Below the pieces are notes generated by a model that was not told the DNA's origin, ran no database searches, and saw only the letters and a list, made by a program, of their open reading frames with translations. From assembly GCA_023423285.1 (NCBI GenBank), contig JAFAFV010000160.1, positions 1-5,467 of the forward strand: a stretch of DNA of 5,467 nucleotides. The letters run 5' to 3'. The stretch is from Bacteroidota bacterium. Lineage in GTDB: Bacteria; Bacteroidota; Bacteroidia; Chitinophagales; Chitinophagaceae. Shown here one piece after another: positions 1 to 5,467 of the stretch (position 1 is its first letter; every line of letters starts with the position of its first letter). The position numbers and the translations under genes were made by a program.

Positions 1-269
1 AGGTTTCGTGTATTTTCGAAGGTTAGGCTTACTTCTGCCAGCCCGCTTGCAGAGCGACTTTTAGAGCCGTTGAACACCAGTGCATCCAGGTTTTCGCTGC
101 GCAACTGGCTTATTTTTTGTTCACCAATTACCCAGCGTATGCTGTCAACTATATTCGATTTGCCGCAGCCATTAGGCCCTACAATACCCGTGATGTTATC
201 GTCGAAATTGAGCACGGTCTTATCAGCAAAACTTTTAAATCCTTTAATTTCCAGTGTCTTTAACCTCAC
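1..269 (-). CDS. smc: Chromosome segregation protein SMC, N-terminal fragment (runs off the left edge)
   Basis: This is the first 89 codons of SMC, the long coiled-coil ATPase that, with ScpA and ScpB, forms the bacterial condensin that compacts and helps segregate chromosomes. The fragment starts with the family's typical opening (RLKTLEIKGFKSFADK). The Walker A loop GPNGCGKSNI sits at about residues 31-40, and the following SIRWVIGEQ and NGS segments are typical of the SMC head. The coiled coil, hinge and C-terminal head lie outside the window. The start is GTG at 267-269: an in-frame TGA lies three codons upstream and no ATG or TTG lies between, so no earlier start is possible. dedA lies 182 bases upstream on the same strand. 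The family call is very secure; the other end of the gene cannot be seen. Confidence 0.95.
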   Translation of the reverse strand, partial: MRLKTLEIKGFKSFADKTVLNFDDNITGIVGPNGCGKSNIVDSIRWVIGEQKISQLRSENLDALVFNGSKSRSASGLAEVSLTFENTRN

Positions 270-293
270 AATAATTCACTTTTGATGTGCCTG

Positions 294-325
294 CGAAAAT
301 AACGGATGCAGGGCTTGTGTTCTAA
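294..325 (-). promoter_or_regulatory. Weak candidate promoter for smc
   Basis: On the minus strand, TTAG (322-325) is followed after exactly 20 bases by TATTTTCG (294-301). These match the Bacteroidota -33 (TTTG) and -7 (TAnnTTTG) elements at 3 of 4 and 5 of 6 fixed positions. The -7 box lies 25 bases before the GTG start of smc. The spacing equals that of the better citrate synthase promoter, but in AT-rich DNA such a match could arise by chance. The rest of the 182-base dedA-smc gap holds no gene and no convincing terminator. Confidence 0.22.
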
Positions 326-451
326 TAGTTTTATACACAAATAAGCGGGATAAGCCTGCCGGAATGTGGAAAAGAAAATCATTAACCCCATCTTTTAAAA
401 GTTCCTGTGGAAGTCCTGATCCGATTTGATTGAAGAGAGAAATCAGATGAA

Positions 452-1090
452 TTAAGCAGCCGGCGCTTTTCTGTTTTTAATAAAACCAATTATGATAGGT
501 AAAACCGATATGAGGATAATGCCAATCACCACTTTTTCAAAATTATCTTTTACAACAGGGATGTTTCCTAAAAAATATCCGGCCAGCGTAAGGCTACCCA
601 CCCAAATAATGCCGCCCACCACATTGTAAATGGCAAAAGTGCGGTACAACATATGTCCAACGCCGGCCACAAACGGGGCAAAAGTTCTAACAATAGGCAC
701 AAAGCGGGCTATGATAATGGTTTGCGGGCCATGCTTTTCATAAAAATCATGTGTTTTTTGTATGTATTGCGGCTTTACCAGTTGTTTGCCAAAAAGACGC
801 AATCTCACCATCCTGTCTCCGGCAAAGCGGCCAATAAAATAATTACAGGCATCGCCCAATACAGCGGCGGCCAACATTAGGATGATCGCTGTAAGCAGAT
901 TAAGCGAGCCCTGCGCGGCAAACATGCCCACAGCAAACAGCAGCGAATCGCCAGGTAAAAAAGGCATGATGACCAAACCTGTTTCTACAAAAATGATGAG
1001 GAAAAGTATTGCATACACCCAGTAATGGTATTGCACTATCATGGTGTTGAGGTGCTCGTCTATATGAAGAATAAAATCAACCAGTTCCAT
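452..1090 (-). CDS. dedA: DedA family inner-membrane protein
   Basis: A 212-residue integral membrane protein of the DedA (SNARE-associated/VTT) superfamily. Members in E. coli (YqjA, YghB) support membrane homeostasis and proton-motive-force-dependent functions, and other members flip or recycle undecaprenyl phosphate. The exact substrate here is not known. Hallmarks are visible: FVETGLV (Glu36), FLPGDSLLF (Asp48), and ARFVPIVRTFAPFVAG with Arg129 and Arg135. These line up with residues shown to be essential in YqjA (Glu39, Asp51, Arg130, Arg136). Hydrophobic segments fall at about 24-42, 50-85, 137-175 and 185-204, and the tail is basic (KNRK). The sequence resembles E. coli DedA itself more than YqjA, including the opening MEL...FILHID and the FYEKHG segment. 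The start is ATG at 1088-1090 and the stop is TAA. It lies 102 bases after trhO with its own -7 box, so it may be transcribed separately. Confidence 0.95.
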   Translation of the reverse strand: MELVDFILHIDEHLNTMIVQYHYWVYAILFLIIFVETGLVIMPFLPGDSLLFAVGMFAAQGSLNLLTAIILMLAAAVLGDACNYFIGRFAGDRMVRLRLFGKQLVKPQYIQKTHDFYEKHGPQTIIIARFVPIVRTFAPFVAGVGHMLYRTFAIYNVVGGIIWVGSLTLAGYFLGNIPVVKDNFEKVVIGIILISVLPIIIGFIKNRKAPAA

Positions 1091-1111
1091 TAATTCGCTT
1101 TATAAAAGCGG

Positions 1112-1119
1112 CAAAGATA
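1112..1119 (-). promoter_or_regulatory. Candidate -7 promoter box for dedA
   Basis: The minus strand reads TATCTTTG, a full match to the Bacteroidota -7 element TAnnTTTG, 21 bases before the dedA ATG. This predicts a short leader of roughly 15 bases. No TTTG/TTG -33 element is present at 18-22 bases further upstream (the sequence there is AACA/ACAA), which lowers confidence. Confidence 0.38.
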
Positions 1120-1162
1120 GCGCTTTACTATTTTTGAGTTGTTGCTTTTAGCTGTGATAAAG

Positions 1163-1193
1163 GTGTTTAACATTTTATTGCAATGTTAAGCAC
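1163..1193 (-). terminator. AT-rich hairpin immediately after trhO (candidate terminator)
   Basis: A perfect 8-bp inverted repeat, TTAACATT (1167-1174) and AATGTTAA (1182-1189) around a 7-base loop, lies at the trhO stop codon. Outer GTG (1163-1165) and CAC (1191-1193) extend the stem; the intervening pair is a U-G wobble if read on the plus strand and a C/A mismatch on the minus strand. The stem is AT-rich and no clear U-run follows on the minus strand, so termination would be weak. It could instead protect the mRNA 3' end or be a protein-binding palindrome. Confidence 0.35.
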
Positions 1194-2224
1194 TATGGTT
1201 GTTTAAGCCGCTCTACCCTTTCTTTTGCTTTATTGAACACGTTGCGCCCCAGGTCAATGCCTTTACGTTTTTCCTTTTGCACATCTGCAGGCAGGTGAAT
1301 AAACTCCTGGCAAGCCTTACTGCAACAACCATCATACGCTTTTAAACATTCATCACACTGTATGAACAGCAGGTGGCAGGCATCATTTACACAATTAACA
1401 TGCGTGTCAGCCGGTTTACCGCATTGATGGCACCGGGCGATGATTTCTTCTGTAACCCTTTCGCCTAGCCGCTGGTCGAACACAAAGTTTTTACCATGAA
1501 ACTTTACAGGCAGGTTGTGCTCTTTTGCCTTGTTCACGTAGTTGATGATACCGCCCTCCAGGTGAAACACGTTTTGAAAACCTTTGTGCAGCATATAAGC
1601 CGATGCTTTTTCGCAACGGATGCCGCCGGTGCAATACATAATGATGTTTTTGTTTTTATGTTCCTGCATCATTTCTACGGCCATGGGTAATTGCTCGCGA
1701 AAAGTATCACTTGGAATTTCAATCGCGTTCTCAAAATGCCCTACCTCGTATTCATAATGGTTGCGCATATCAATTACAATCGTTTCAGGATCGCTGGTTA
1801 GCTCATTGAACTGTTGTGGATTTACATAACGACCTCTGTTCTGCATATCAAAACCGGGGTCATCAATACCATCGGCCACTATTTTATGTCTCACCTTAAT
1901 GTCGAGCACATAAAAAGATTTACCATCATCATCCACTGCAATGTTCAGGCGCAGGCCATTCAATGGTTCAATGGAATATAATATTGATTTTAATGATTCA
2001 AAATGGGTAGTGGGCACGCTAATTTGCGCGTTGATGCCTTCACTGGCAATATAAATTCTGCCGAGTACCCCTATCTCTGCAAAACTGCGGTAAAGCTGGT
2101 TGCGAAAATCAACCGGGTCTTCTATTTTAAAATAACAATAAAAAGAAATGGTGGTACGGGGCGTGTTGTCCAGTAAAATGCGCTCTTTCAGTTCCCTGCG
2201 GGAAACGCGGTTGTGTAATGCCAT
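1193..2224 (-). CDS. trhO: tRNA uridine-34 5-hydroxylase TrhO (YceA family, rhodanese domain)
   Basis: A 343-residue cytoplasmic enzyme of the TrhO/YceA (formerly UPF0176) family, which uses oxygen to hydroxylate wobble uridine 34 of certain tRNAs to 5-hydroxyuridine, the precursor of 5-alkoxyuridines that widen codon reading. The N-terminal domain spans about residues 20-115 (RTTISFYCYF, then EGINAQISVP). The rhodanese domain spans about 130-230, with IDMRNHYEYEVGHFENA and the active loop CTGGIRC, putting the likely catalytic Cys at 198 and a second Cys at 204. A Cys-rich C-terminal region (265-305: CHQC, CVNDAC, CDEC, CCSKAC) resembles a metal-binding module. Similarity to E. coli YceA runs nearly end to end (350 aa there). 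The start chosen is ATG at 2222-2224 because the protein then opens MALHNR, like E. coli MPVLHNR. A TTG at 2291-2293 would add 23 unconserved residues. The stop is TAG. It lies downstream of the citrate synthase terminator, so it is probably transcribed on its own. Confidence 0.95.
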   Translation of the reverse strand: MALHNRVSRRELKERILLDNTPRTTISFYCYFKIEDPVDFRNQLYRSFAEIGVLGRIYIASEGINAQISVPTTHFESLKSILYSIEPLNGLRLNIAVDDDGKSFYVLDIKVRHKIVADGIDDPGFDMQNRGRYVNPQQFNELTSDPETIVIDMRNHYEYEVGHFENAIEIPSDTFREQLPMAVEMMQEHKNKNIIMYCTGGIRCEKASAYMLHKGFQNVFHLEGGIINYVNKAKEHNLPVKFHGKNFVFDQRLGERVTEEIIARCHQCGKPADTHVNCVNDACHLLFIQCDECLKAYDGCCSKACQEFIHLPADVQKEKRKGIDLGRNVFNKAKERVERLKQP

Positions 2225-2303
2225 GTTTGAAATTTGATATTTTTCTGTGCGAAAAATAGAGTGAATCAATCGGGCAGTTGCAGGCTGCACCAAATTTCGG
2301 TTG

Positions 2304-2335
2304 CAAAAATAAGGAACTTAAACAAGTGGAACAGA
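2304..2335 (-). promoter_or_regulatory. Candidate promoter for trhO
   Basis: On the minus strand, TCTG (2332-2335) precedes TATTTTTG (2304-2311) by exactly 20 bases. The -7 box matches Bacteroidota TAnnTTTG fully and the -33 box matches TTTG at 3 of 4 positions. It lies just downstream of the citrate synthase terminator, where a new promoter is needed. It predicts a leader of about 70 bases before the ATG at 2224. I recognise no riboswitch or clear fold in that leader. Confidence 0.42.
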
Positions 2336-2353
2336 ATGTATAACAAGCCGCAT

Positions 2354-2387
2354 AAAAAAAAGGTGCATGGCAATACGCTTGCACCTT
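2354..2387 (-). terminator. Intrinsic terminator of the citrate synthase gene
   Basis: Read on the minus strand, a perfect 8-bp stem AAGGTGCA / TGCACCTT (arms 2380-2387 and 2360-2367, 12-base loop) is followed directly by six more T residues, giving a run of eight with the end of the arm. It begins 20 bases after the citrate synthase stop codon. This is a textbook Rho-independent terminator on that strand. Read on the plus strand the hairpin has no following T-run, so it is directional. Confidence 0.8.
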
Positions 2388-2407
2388 ATATTTTAAAAGT
2401 TTTTTAC

Positions 2408-3736
2408 TCAATCTCCCAAGTTTGCCACTTCTTTATTCAGCCAGCGCTTAACGGCAGCAGTGGTTACAGATTTTGGCCTTTCGAGCGGCATGTTCAGGCC
2501 CCTGTCCCAGCAGAGGCTGGAAAGTACACCAAGTGCGCGGCTTACAGCAAACAACACGGTATAATATTCATACTCCACCATACCATAATGCACCAGCAGT
2601 GCGCCGCTGTGCGCATCCACATTTGGCCACGGATTTTTAATTTTTCCCAACGATTGCAAAATGGGCGGTACGGTTTCGTAAATTCTCCAAACGGTATTCA
2701 CCAACGGATCGTTTGGAACATGTTTTTTAGCAAACTCCATTTGCGCAGCGAAGCGGGGATCTGTCTGCCTCAGTACAGCGTGGCCATAACCGGGCACTAC
2801 CCTACCTTCGGAAATGGTTTTTTCCACGTATTCTTTTATCTGTTCAGTAGTCGGCTCTTTGGAACCGATCTCTTCTTCCATGTCGTAAATCCATTTAATC
2901 ACTTCCTGATTGGCCAGTCCGTGCAGAGGCCCGGCCAGCCCGTTCATACCGGCCGCATAGCTAAGGTAAGGATCGCTAAGTGCCGAGCCCACAAGGTGCG
3001 TGGCATGTGCCGAAACGTTGCCTCCCTCATGATCTGCATGAATGACCATGTAAAGGCGCATCAGTTCTTTAAAATCTTCACTTTCGTAGCCCAGCATGTG
3101 TGCAAAGTTACCTGCCCAGTCCAGCAGTCCATCCGGCATCAAAGCCTTGCCGTGCTTGTATTTACGGCGGTAAACGTAAGCAGCTATATGAGGAATGCGG
3201 GCAATCAGATCGAGTGTATCTTCAAACGTGGCTTCCCAGTAATCTTTTTTTGACAAGGTGCCATCGGCATATCTTTTTGCAAAATGGCTTTCGTTCTGCA
3301 GTGCCATTACGCCAACCACAAACATGGTCATGGGGTGTGTGTCCTTGGGTAAAGCACGCATCGTATCAAATACGTACGTAGGTACATGGCTGCGCCTTTG
3401 CAATACGGAACTGAGGTGTTCCACATCTTCTTCAGTTGGCAATTCGCCTACGAGCATCAGGTAGAAAAGTCCTTCTGGCAAAGGCTCGCTGCCGCCAGGG
3501 GCTTTAGGGAGTTTTTCACGCAACTCAGATATTGTTTTTCTTCTAAAGCGAATTCCGTCTTCTGCATCCAATAATGATGTTTCGGTAACCAGCGCAGTCA
3601 TACCTCTCATGCCCTGATAAATCTGTGCAAGTTTTGTTTCACCTATCACGGTCTCACCGTGTTGTTTGATGATCTCTTTAATCTCATTGCCCAACTTATC
3701 AACCTGTTCTTTGAACCTAACCTTTAAAATTTCCAT
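2408..3736 (-). CDS. Citrate (Si)-synthase, eukaryotic/mitochondrial-like type
   Basis: A 442-residue enzyme that condenses oxaloacetate and acetyl-CoA to citrate, the entry step of the TCA cycle in the cytoplasm. It resembles mitochondrial citrate synthase far more than the usual bacterial GltA, with near-identical blocks such as GMRGM, LPEGLF, DHEGGNVSAH, GSALSDPYLS, NGLAGPLHGLANQEV and NPWPNVDAHSG. The catalytic triad is complete: His272 (PLHGLANQ), His319 (GYGHAVLRQTDPR, the family signature) and Asp374 (NVDAHSG), matching pig His274, His320 and Asp375. Arg400 (SRALGV) and Arg420 (ERPKS) match pig substrate-binding arginines. There is no transit peptide; the length fits the mature animal enzyme (about 437 aa). 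The start is ATG at 3734-3736. A TTG at 3803-3805 would add 23 residues but falls inside the promoter. The gene has its own promoter and terminator, so it is probably monocistronic. The symbol is left blank because gltA usually denotes the other type. Confidence 0.95.
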   Translation of the reverse strand: MEILKVRFKEQVDKLGNEIKEIIKQHGETVIGETKLAQIYQGMRGMTALVTETSLLDAEDGIRFRRKTISELREKLPKAPGGSEPLPEGLFYLMLVGELPTEEDVEHLSSVLQRRSHVPTYVFDTMRALPKDTHPMTMFVVGVMALQNESHFAKRYADGTLSKKDYWEATFEDTLDLIARIPHIAAYVYRRKYKHGKALMPDGLLDWAGNFAHMLGYESEDFKELMRLYMVIHADHEGGNVSAHATHLVGSALSDPYLSYAAGMNGLAGPLHGLANQEVIKWIYDMEEEIGSKEPTTEQIKEYVEKTISEGRVVPGYGHAVLRQTDPRFAAQMEFAKKHVPNDPLVNTVWRIYETVPPILQSLGKIKNPWPNVDAHSGALLVHYGMVEYEYYTVLFAVSRALGVLSSLCWDRGLNMPLERPKSVTTAAVKRWLNKEVANLGD

Positions 3737-3774
3737 ATAAAGTTTGTATAAAAAATAAAAAGAAGCGATCGGGC

Positions 3775-3806
3775 TAAAGATAAATAAAGGTTTGCCGCTC
3801 AACAAA
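3775..3806 (-). promoter_or_regulatory. Promoter of the citrate synthase gene
   Basis: On the minus strand TTTG (3803-3806) is followed after 20 bases by TATCTTTA (3775-3782). The -33 element is exact and the -7 element matches TAnnTTTG at 5 of 6 fixed positions, with the spacing usual for the Bacteroidota housekeeping sigma factor. Transcription should begin near 3768, leaving a leader of about 32 bases before the ATG at 3736. This supports that ATG over the upstream TTG, which overlaps the -33 box. Confidence 0.58.
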
Positions 3807-3840
3807 TTTCAAAGTAAAATTTTAATAAATAGATACAGCC

Positions 3841-4947
3841 TTACTTGGGCGTTGTAAGATAAAGCCTTAACGCTACCAGTGAAAATATAAGGTTGGGGAT
3901 CCACGCGGCTATAACAGGATGGAAATTTCCCTTTACGGAAAACACTGTAGAAAACTGGTCGGCAATAACAAACACAGCGGCAATAACAATTCCCAGGGCA
4001 AGGTGTAAACCGCTGCCACCACGGGTTTTGCGGCTGGCAATAACAACGCCAATAAAGGTAAGCAGTATAACTGTAAAAGGTGTGGCAGACCTTTTATACC
4101 TCTCTACTTTAAGTGCATTCAACCCTTCGGTGCCGCGCAGTTCTTCTTTCCTGATGAATTCGATCAGTTCGGGTGTGGTAAGTTTATCTTTTAGGTACTC
4201 GTCTTTAACAAGTTCTTCTGGCAAAATATTTAAACGAACCTGTTTTTCCTGGAGCATTGAAACGCTCTCTCCCAAGCTATCAATATTTTTTTCTACCACC
4301 TTTAGGGCTATCCATTTATTTTTTCCACCGGTAGTATCCCAGCGCAATGATTCTGCCCTTAAATTGTAGACCAGTTTGTTTTTTTTATTCACCCTGTTGA
4401 TGAAAAACATACCACCGGTCTTTGTATCTGCATTAAAATTTTTCACTCCCATGTAAGTGGAGCTATCAATACGCTTATAAAAGCAGTTGTAACAGGACGT
4501 TTCCTGCCGGTTTTTAAGCGGATCATCTTTATCAATATATACCTTCTTGAATTCTGTCTGTATTACATTTGCTGCGGGTACCACGTATCTTCTGCCCAAG
4601 AATAAAAGGGTGGCCAAAAACAAGCCGCCAATGAGGTAAGGCCTTAAAAAGCGATTGTAACTGGTGCCGCTGGCAAGAACAGCGATCACTTCGCTGCGCA
4701 TGGCCATTTTGCTGGTAAAAAAAATAACGGCAATAAATGCAAACAGCGGAAACAGTAGGCTCATGATCCAGGGAATGAAACCAAGATAATATTGCGTAAA
4801 TATCTGCCAACCCGAAAGCCCTGTTTTTACAAAATCATCTGTTTTCTCGCTGGAATCAACAGCCACTGCAATGACGGTAATGCCGATCATGCAGAAAAAG
4901 AATGACACCAAAAATTTTTTGATTATGTACCAGTCAAGTTTTTTCAT
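3841..4947 (-). CDS. LptF/LptG family lipopolysaccharide export permease
   Basis: A 368-residue inner-membrane permease of the LptF/LptG (YjgP/YjgQ) family. In E. coli LptF and LptG form the membrane part of the LptB2FG ABC transporter, which extracts LPS and passes it to LptC and the periplasmic bridge. The expected layout is seen: TM1 about 12-31, TM2 about 53-80, TM3 about 101-120, a large periplasmic domain of about 125-280 (beta-jellyroll in the family), then TM4-6 at about 289-305, 312-332 and 343-363. The cytoplasmic loop after TM2 (MAMRSEVIAVLASGTS) matches the family's coupling region that contacts LptB, and RYKRSATPF opens TM4. The opening LDWYIIKKF is more like LptG than LptF, but F and G cannot be separated safely, so no symbol is given. 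A CxxC pair (Cys152, Cys155) lies in the periplasmic domain. The ATG start is at 4945-4947, 79 bases after tgt with no visible terminator; co-transcription is likely. Confidence 0.93.
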   Translation of the reverse strand: MKKLDWYIIKKFLVSFFFCMIGITVIAVAVDSSEKTDDFVKTGLSGWQIFTQYYLGFIPWIMSLLFPLFAFIAVIFFTSKMAMRSEVIAVLASGTSYNRFLRPYLIGGLFLATLLFLGRRYVVPAANVIQTEFKKVYIDKDDPLKNRQETSCYNCFYKRIDSSTYMGVKNFNADTKTGGMFFINRVNKKNKLVYNLRAESLRWDTTGGKNKWIALKVVEKNIDSLGESVSMLQEKQVRLNILPEELVKDEYLKDKLTTPELIEFIRKEELRGTEGLNALKVERYKRSATPFTVILLTFIGVVIASRKTRGGSGLHLALGIVIAAVFVIADQFSTVFSVKGNFHPVIAAWIPNLIFSLVALRLYLTTPK

Positions 4948-4954
4948 TAACGGT

Positions 4955-4962
4955 CAAAAATA
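4955..4962 (-). promoter_or_regulatory. Isolated -7-like box just before the LptF/LptG permease
   Basis: The minus strand reads TATTTTTG, a full TAnnTTTG match, but ends only 7 bases before the ATG at 4947 and has no TTTG at the -33 position. If used, transcription would start at or next to the start codon, giving a leaderless or nearly leaderless mRNA. It may equally be a chance match in an AT-rich gap with the gene read from a tgt promoter outside the window. Confidence 0.22.
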
Positions 4963-5026
4963 GGAAGAGTAATTTTAATTAATAAGTTGCCTGCCGCGAT
5001 TTGAGTTTTTTCTAACAATTGCACAA

Positions 5027-5467
5027 TCACAGTCTTGTTTTAAGCCTTTCGGTCATCTCTGTTTTCCAGCCTGCAAAAGTTCCTGCTATAATATGTTTGC
5101 GCGCTTCGCCCACCAACCATAAATAAAAACTGAGGTTGTGCACGCTGGCTATGGTAAGGGCCAGTAGTTCTCCACTTTTAAACAAATGCCGCAGGTAGGC
5201 CTTGCTGTAATATTGGCTCATTTCGCAGTCCAGCCCGTCATCAATAGCCGAAAAATCTGTAGCCCATTTTTTATTATCAATGTTGATGACACCCTTAGTA
5301 GTAAACAGCATGGCATTGCGCCCATTGCGTGTAGGCATTACGCAGTCAAACATATCTACACCCATGCCGATGCATTCAAGTATGTTCCAGGGTGTGCCCA
5401 CGCCCATCAGGTAACGCGGTTTTTCTTTGGGAAGATGCTGGCAACACCAGTCGCAAATTTCGTACAT
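5027..5467 (-). CDS. tgt: Queuine/preQ1 tRNA-guanine transglycosylase Tgt, C-terminal part (starts beyond the right edge)
   Basis: The last 147 codons or so of Tgt, which exchanges guanine-34 of Asp, Asn, His and Tyr tRNAs for preQ1 in queuosine synthesis. Bacterial Tgt is about 375 residues, so about 60% of the gene, including the first catalytic Asp, lies to the right. The Met codon at 5465-5467 is internal, since the family's TIM barrel must precede it. Visible signatures are KPRYLMGVGTP, then DMFDCVMPTRNGRN, which carries the nucleophilic Asp (fragment residue 41; Asp280 in Zymomonas, Asp264 in E. coli). The C-terminal zinc site is altered: the family CxCxxC reads LDCEMS, keeping only the middle Cys (residue 81) plus the His of VHNL (residue 110). 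The stop is TGA. The permease gene follows after 79 bases. Identity is very secure; metal binding is uncertain. Confidence 0.95.
   Translation of the reverse strand: MYEICDWCCQHLPKEKPRYLMGVGTPWNILECIGMGVDMFDCVMPTRNGRNAMLFTTKGVINIDNKKWATDFSAIDDGLDCEMSQYYSKAYLRHLFKSGELLALTIASVHNLSFYLWLVGEARKHIIAGTFAGWKTEMTERLKTRL

Noticed and set aside
70..285. A 71-codon open frame on the plus strand at the left end
   Set aside because: It is the antisense shadow of the SMC Walker A region.
380..451. Possible terminator after dedA
   Set aside because: Only short imperfect repeats (TTCC-ACA-GGAA before TTTT, and GATTT/AAATC) are present, without a stable stem and T-run on the minus strand.
2234..3253. A 339-codon open frame on the plus strand
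   Set aside because: It lies antisense to citrate synthase and the trhO leader, its translation resembles no family I know, and the opposite strand encodes a complete enzyme with all catalytic residues.
3737..3805. A 23-residue N-terminal extension of citrate synthase from a TTG start
   Set aside because: The extension is hydrophobic and could suggest a signal or transit peptide, but the promoter boxes overlap it, the ATG at 3736 gives the length of the mature family enzyme, and targeting of a TCA enzyme out of the cytoplasm would make no sense here.
3893..4369. A 158-codon open frame on the plus strand
   Set aside because: It is antisense to the LptF/LptG permease, low in complexity and has no recognisable domain.
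5465..5467. Met at the right edge as the start of a small Tgt-like protein
   Set aside because: The sequence begins in the middle of the Tgt barrel; the window simply cuts the gene.
1..5467. A novel defence, mobile or biosynthetic system
   Set aside because: All six reading frames on the coding strand are recognised housekeeping families, gaps are short, and there are no direct-repeat arrays, transposase remnants or unknown genes.

Overview
The window looks like ordinary chromosomal DNA from a member of the Bacteroidota, probably in or near the Chitinophagaceae (family-level placement is inference). The signs are protein similarity, the lack of Shine-Dalgarno sequences before the starts, and Bacteroidota-type promoter boxes (-7 TAnnTTTG) ahead of several genes. 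All six genes lie on the minus strand and are packed tightly. The longest gene-free stretch is about 183 bases.

In transcription order (right to left): the C-terminal part of queuosine tRNA-guanine transglycosylase (tgt, entering from the right edge); an LptF/LptG-family permease of the lipopolysaccharide transport machine; a citrate synthase strikingly similar to the mitochondrial enzyme; tRNA uridine-34 hydroxylase TrhO (YceA family); a DedA-family membrane protein very close to E. coli DedA; and the N-terminal ATPase head of the chromosome-segregation protein SMC (leaving at the left edge).

The tgt-permease pair may be co-transcribed, with 79 bases between them and no terminator visible. 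Citrate synthase looks like its own transcription unit, with a good promoter (TTTG-N20-TATCTTTA) and an intrinsic terminator. Matches to the -7 box of varying quality also precede trhO, dedA, the permease and smc. The genes therefore look like housekeeping neighbours rather than one pathway. Two of them, tgt and trhO, both modify the tRNA wobble position 34.

I see no mobile element, CRISPR array, tRNA/rRNA gene, toxin-antitoxin pair or defence system. The points worth a second look are the eukaryote-type citrate synthase, the loss of two of three zinc cysteines in Tgt, a CxxC pair in the permease's periplasmic domain, and the small regulatory signals between genes.
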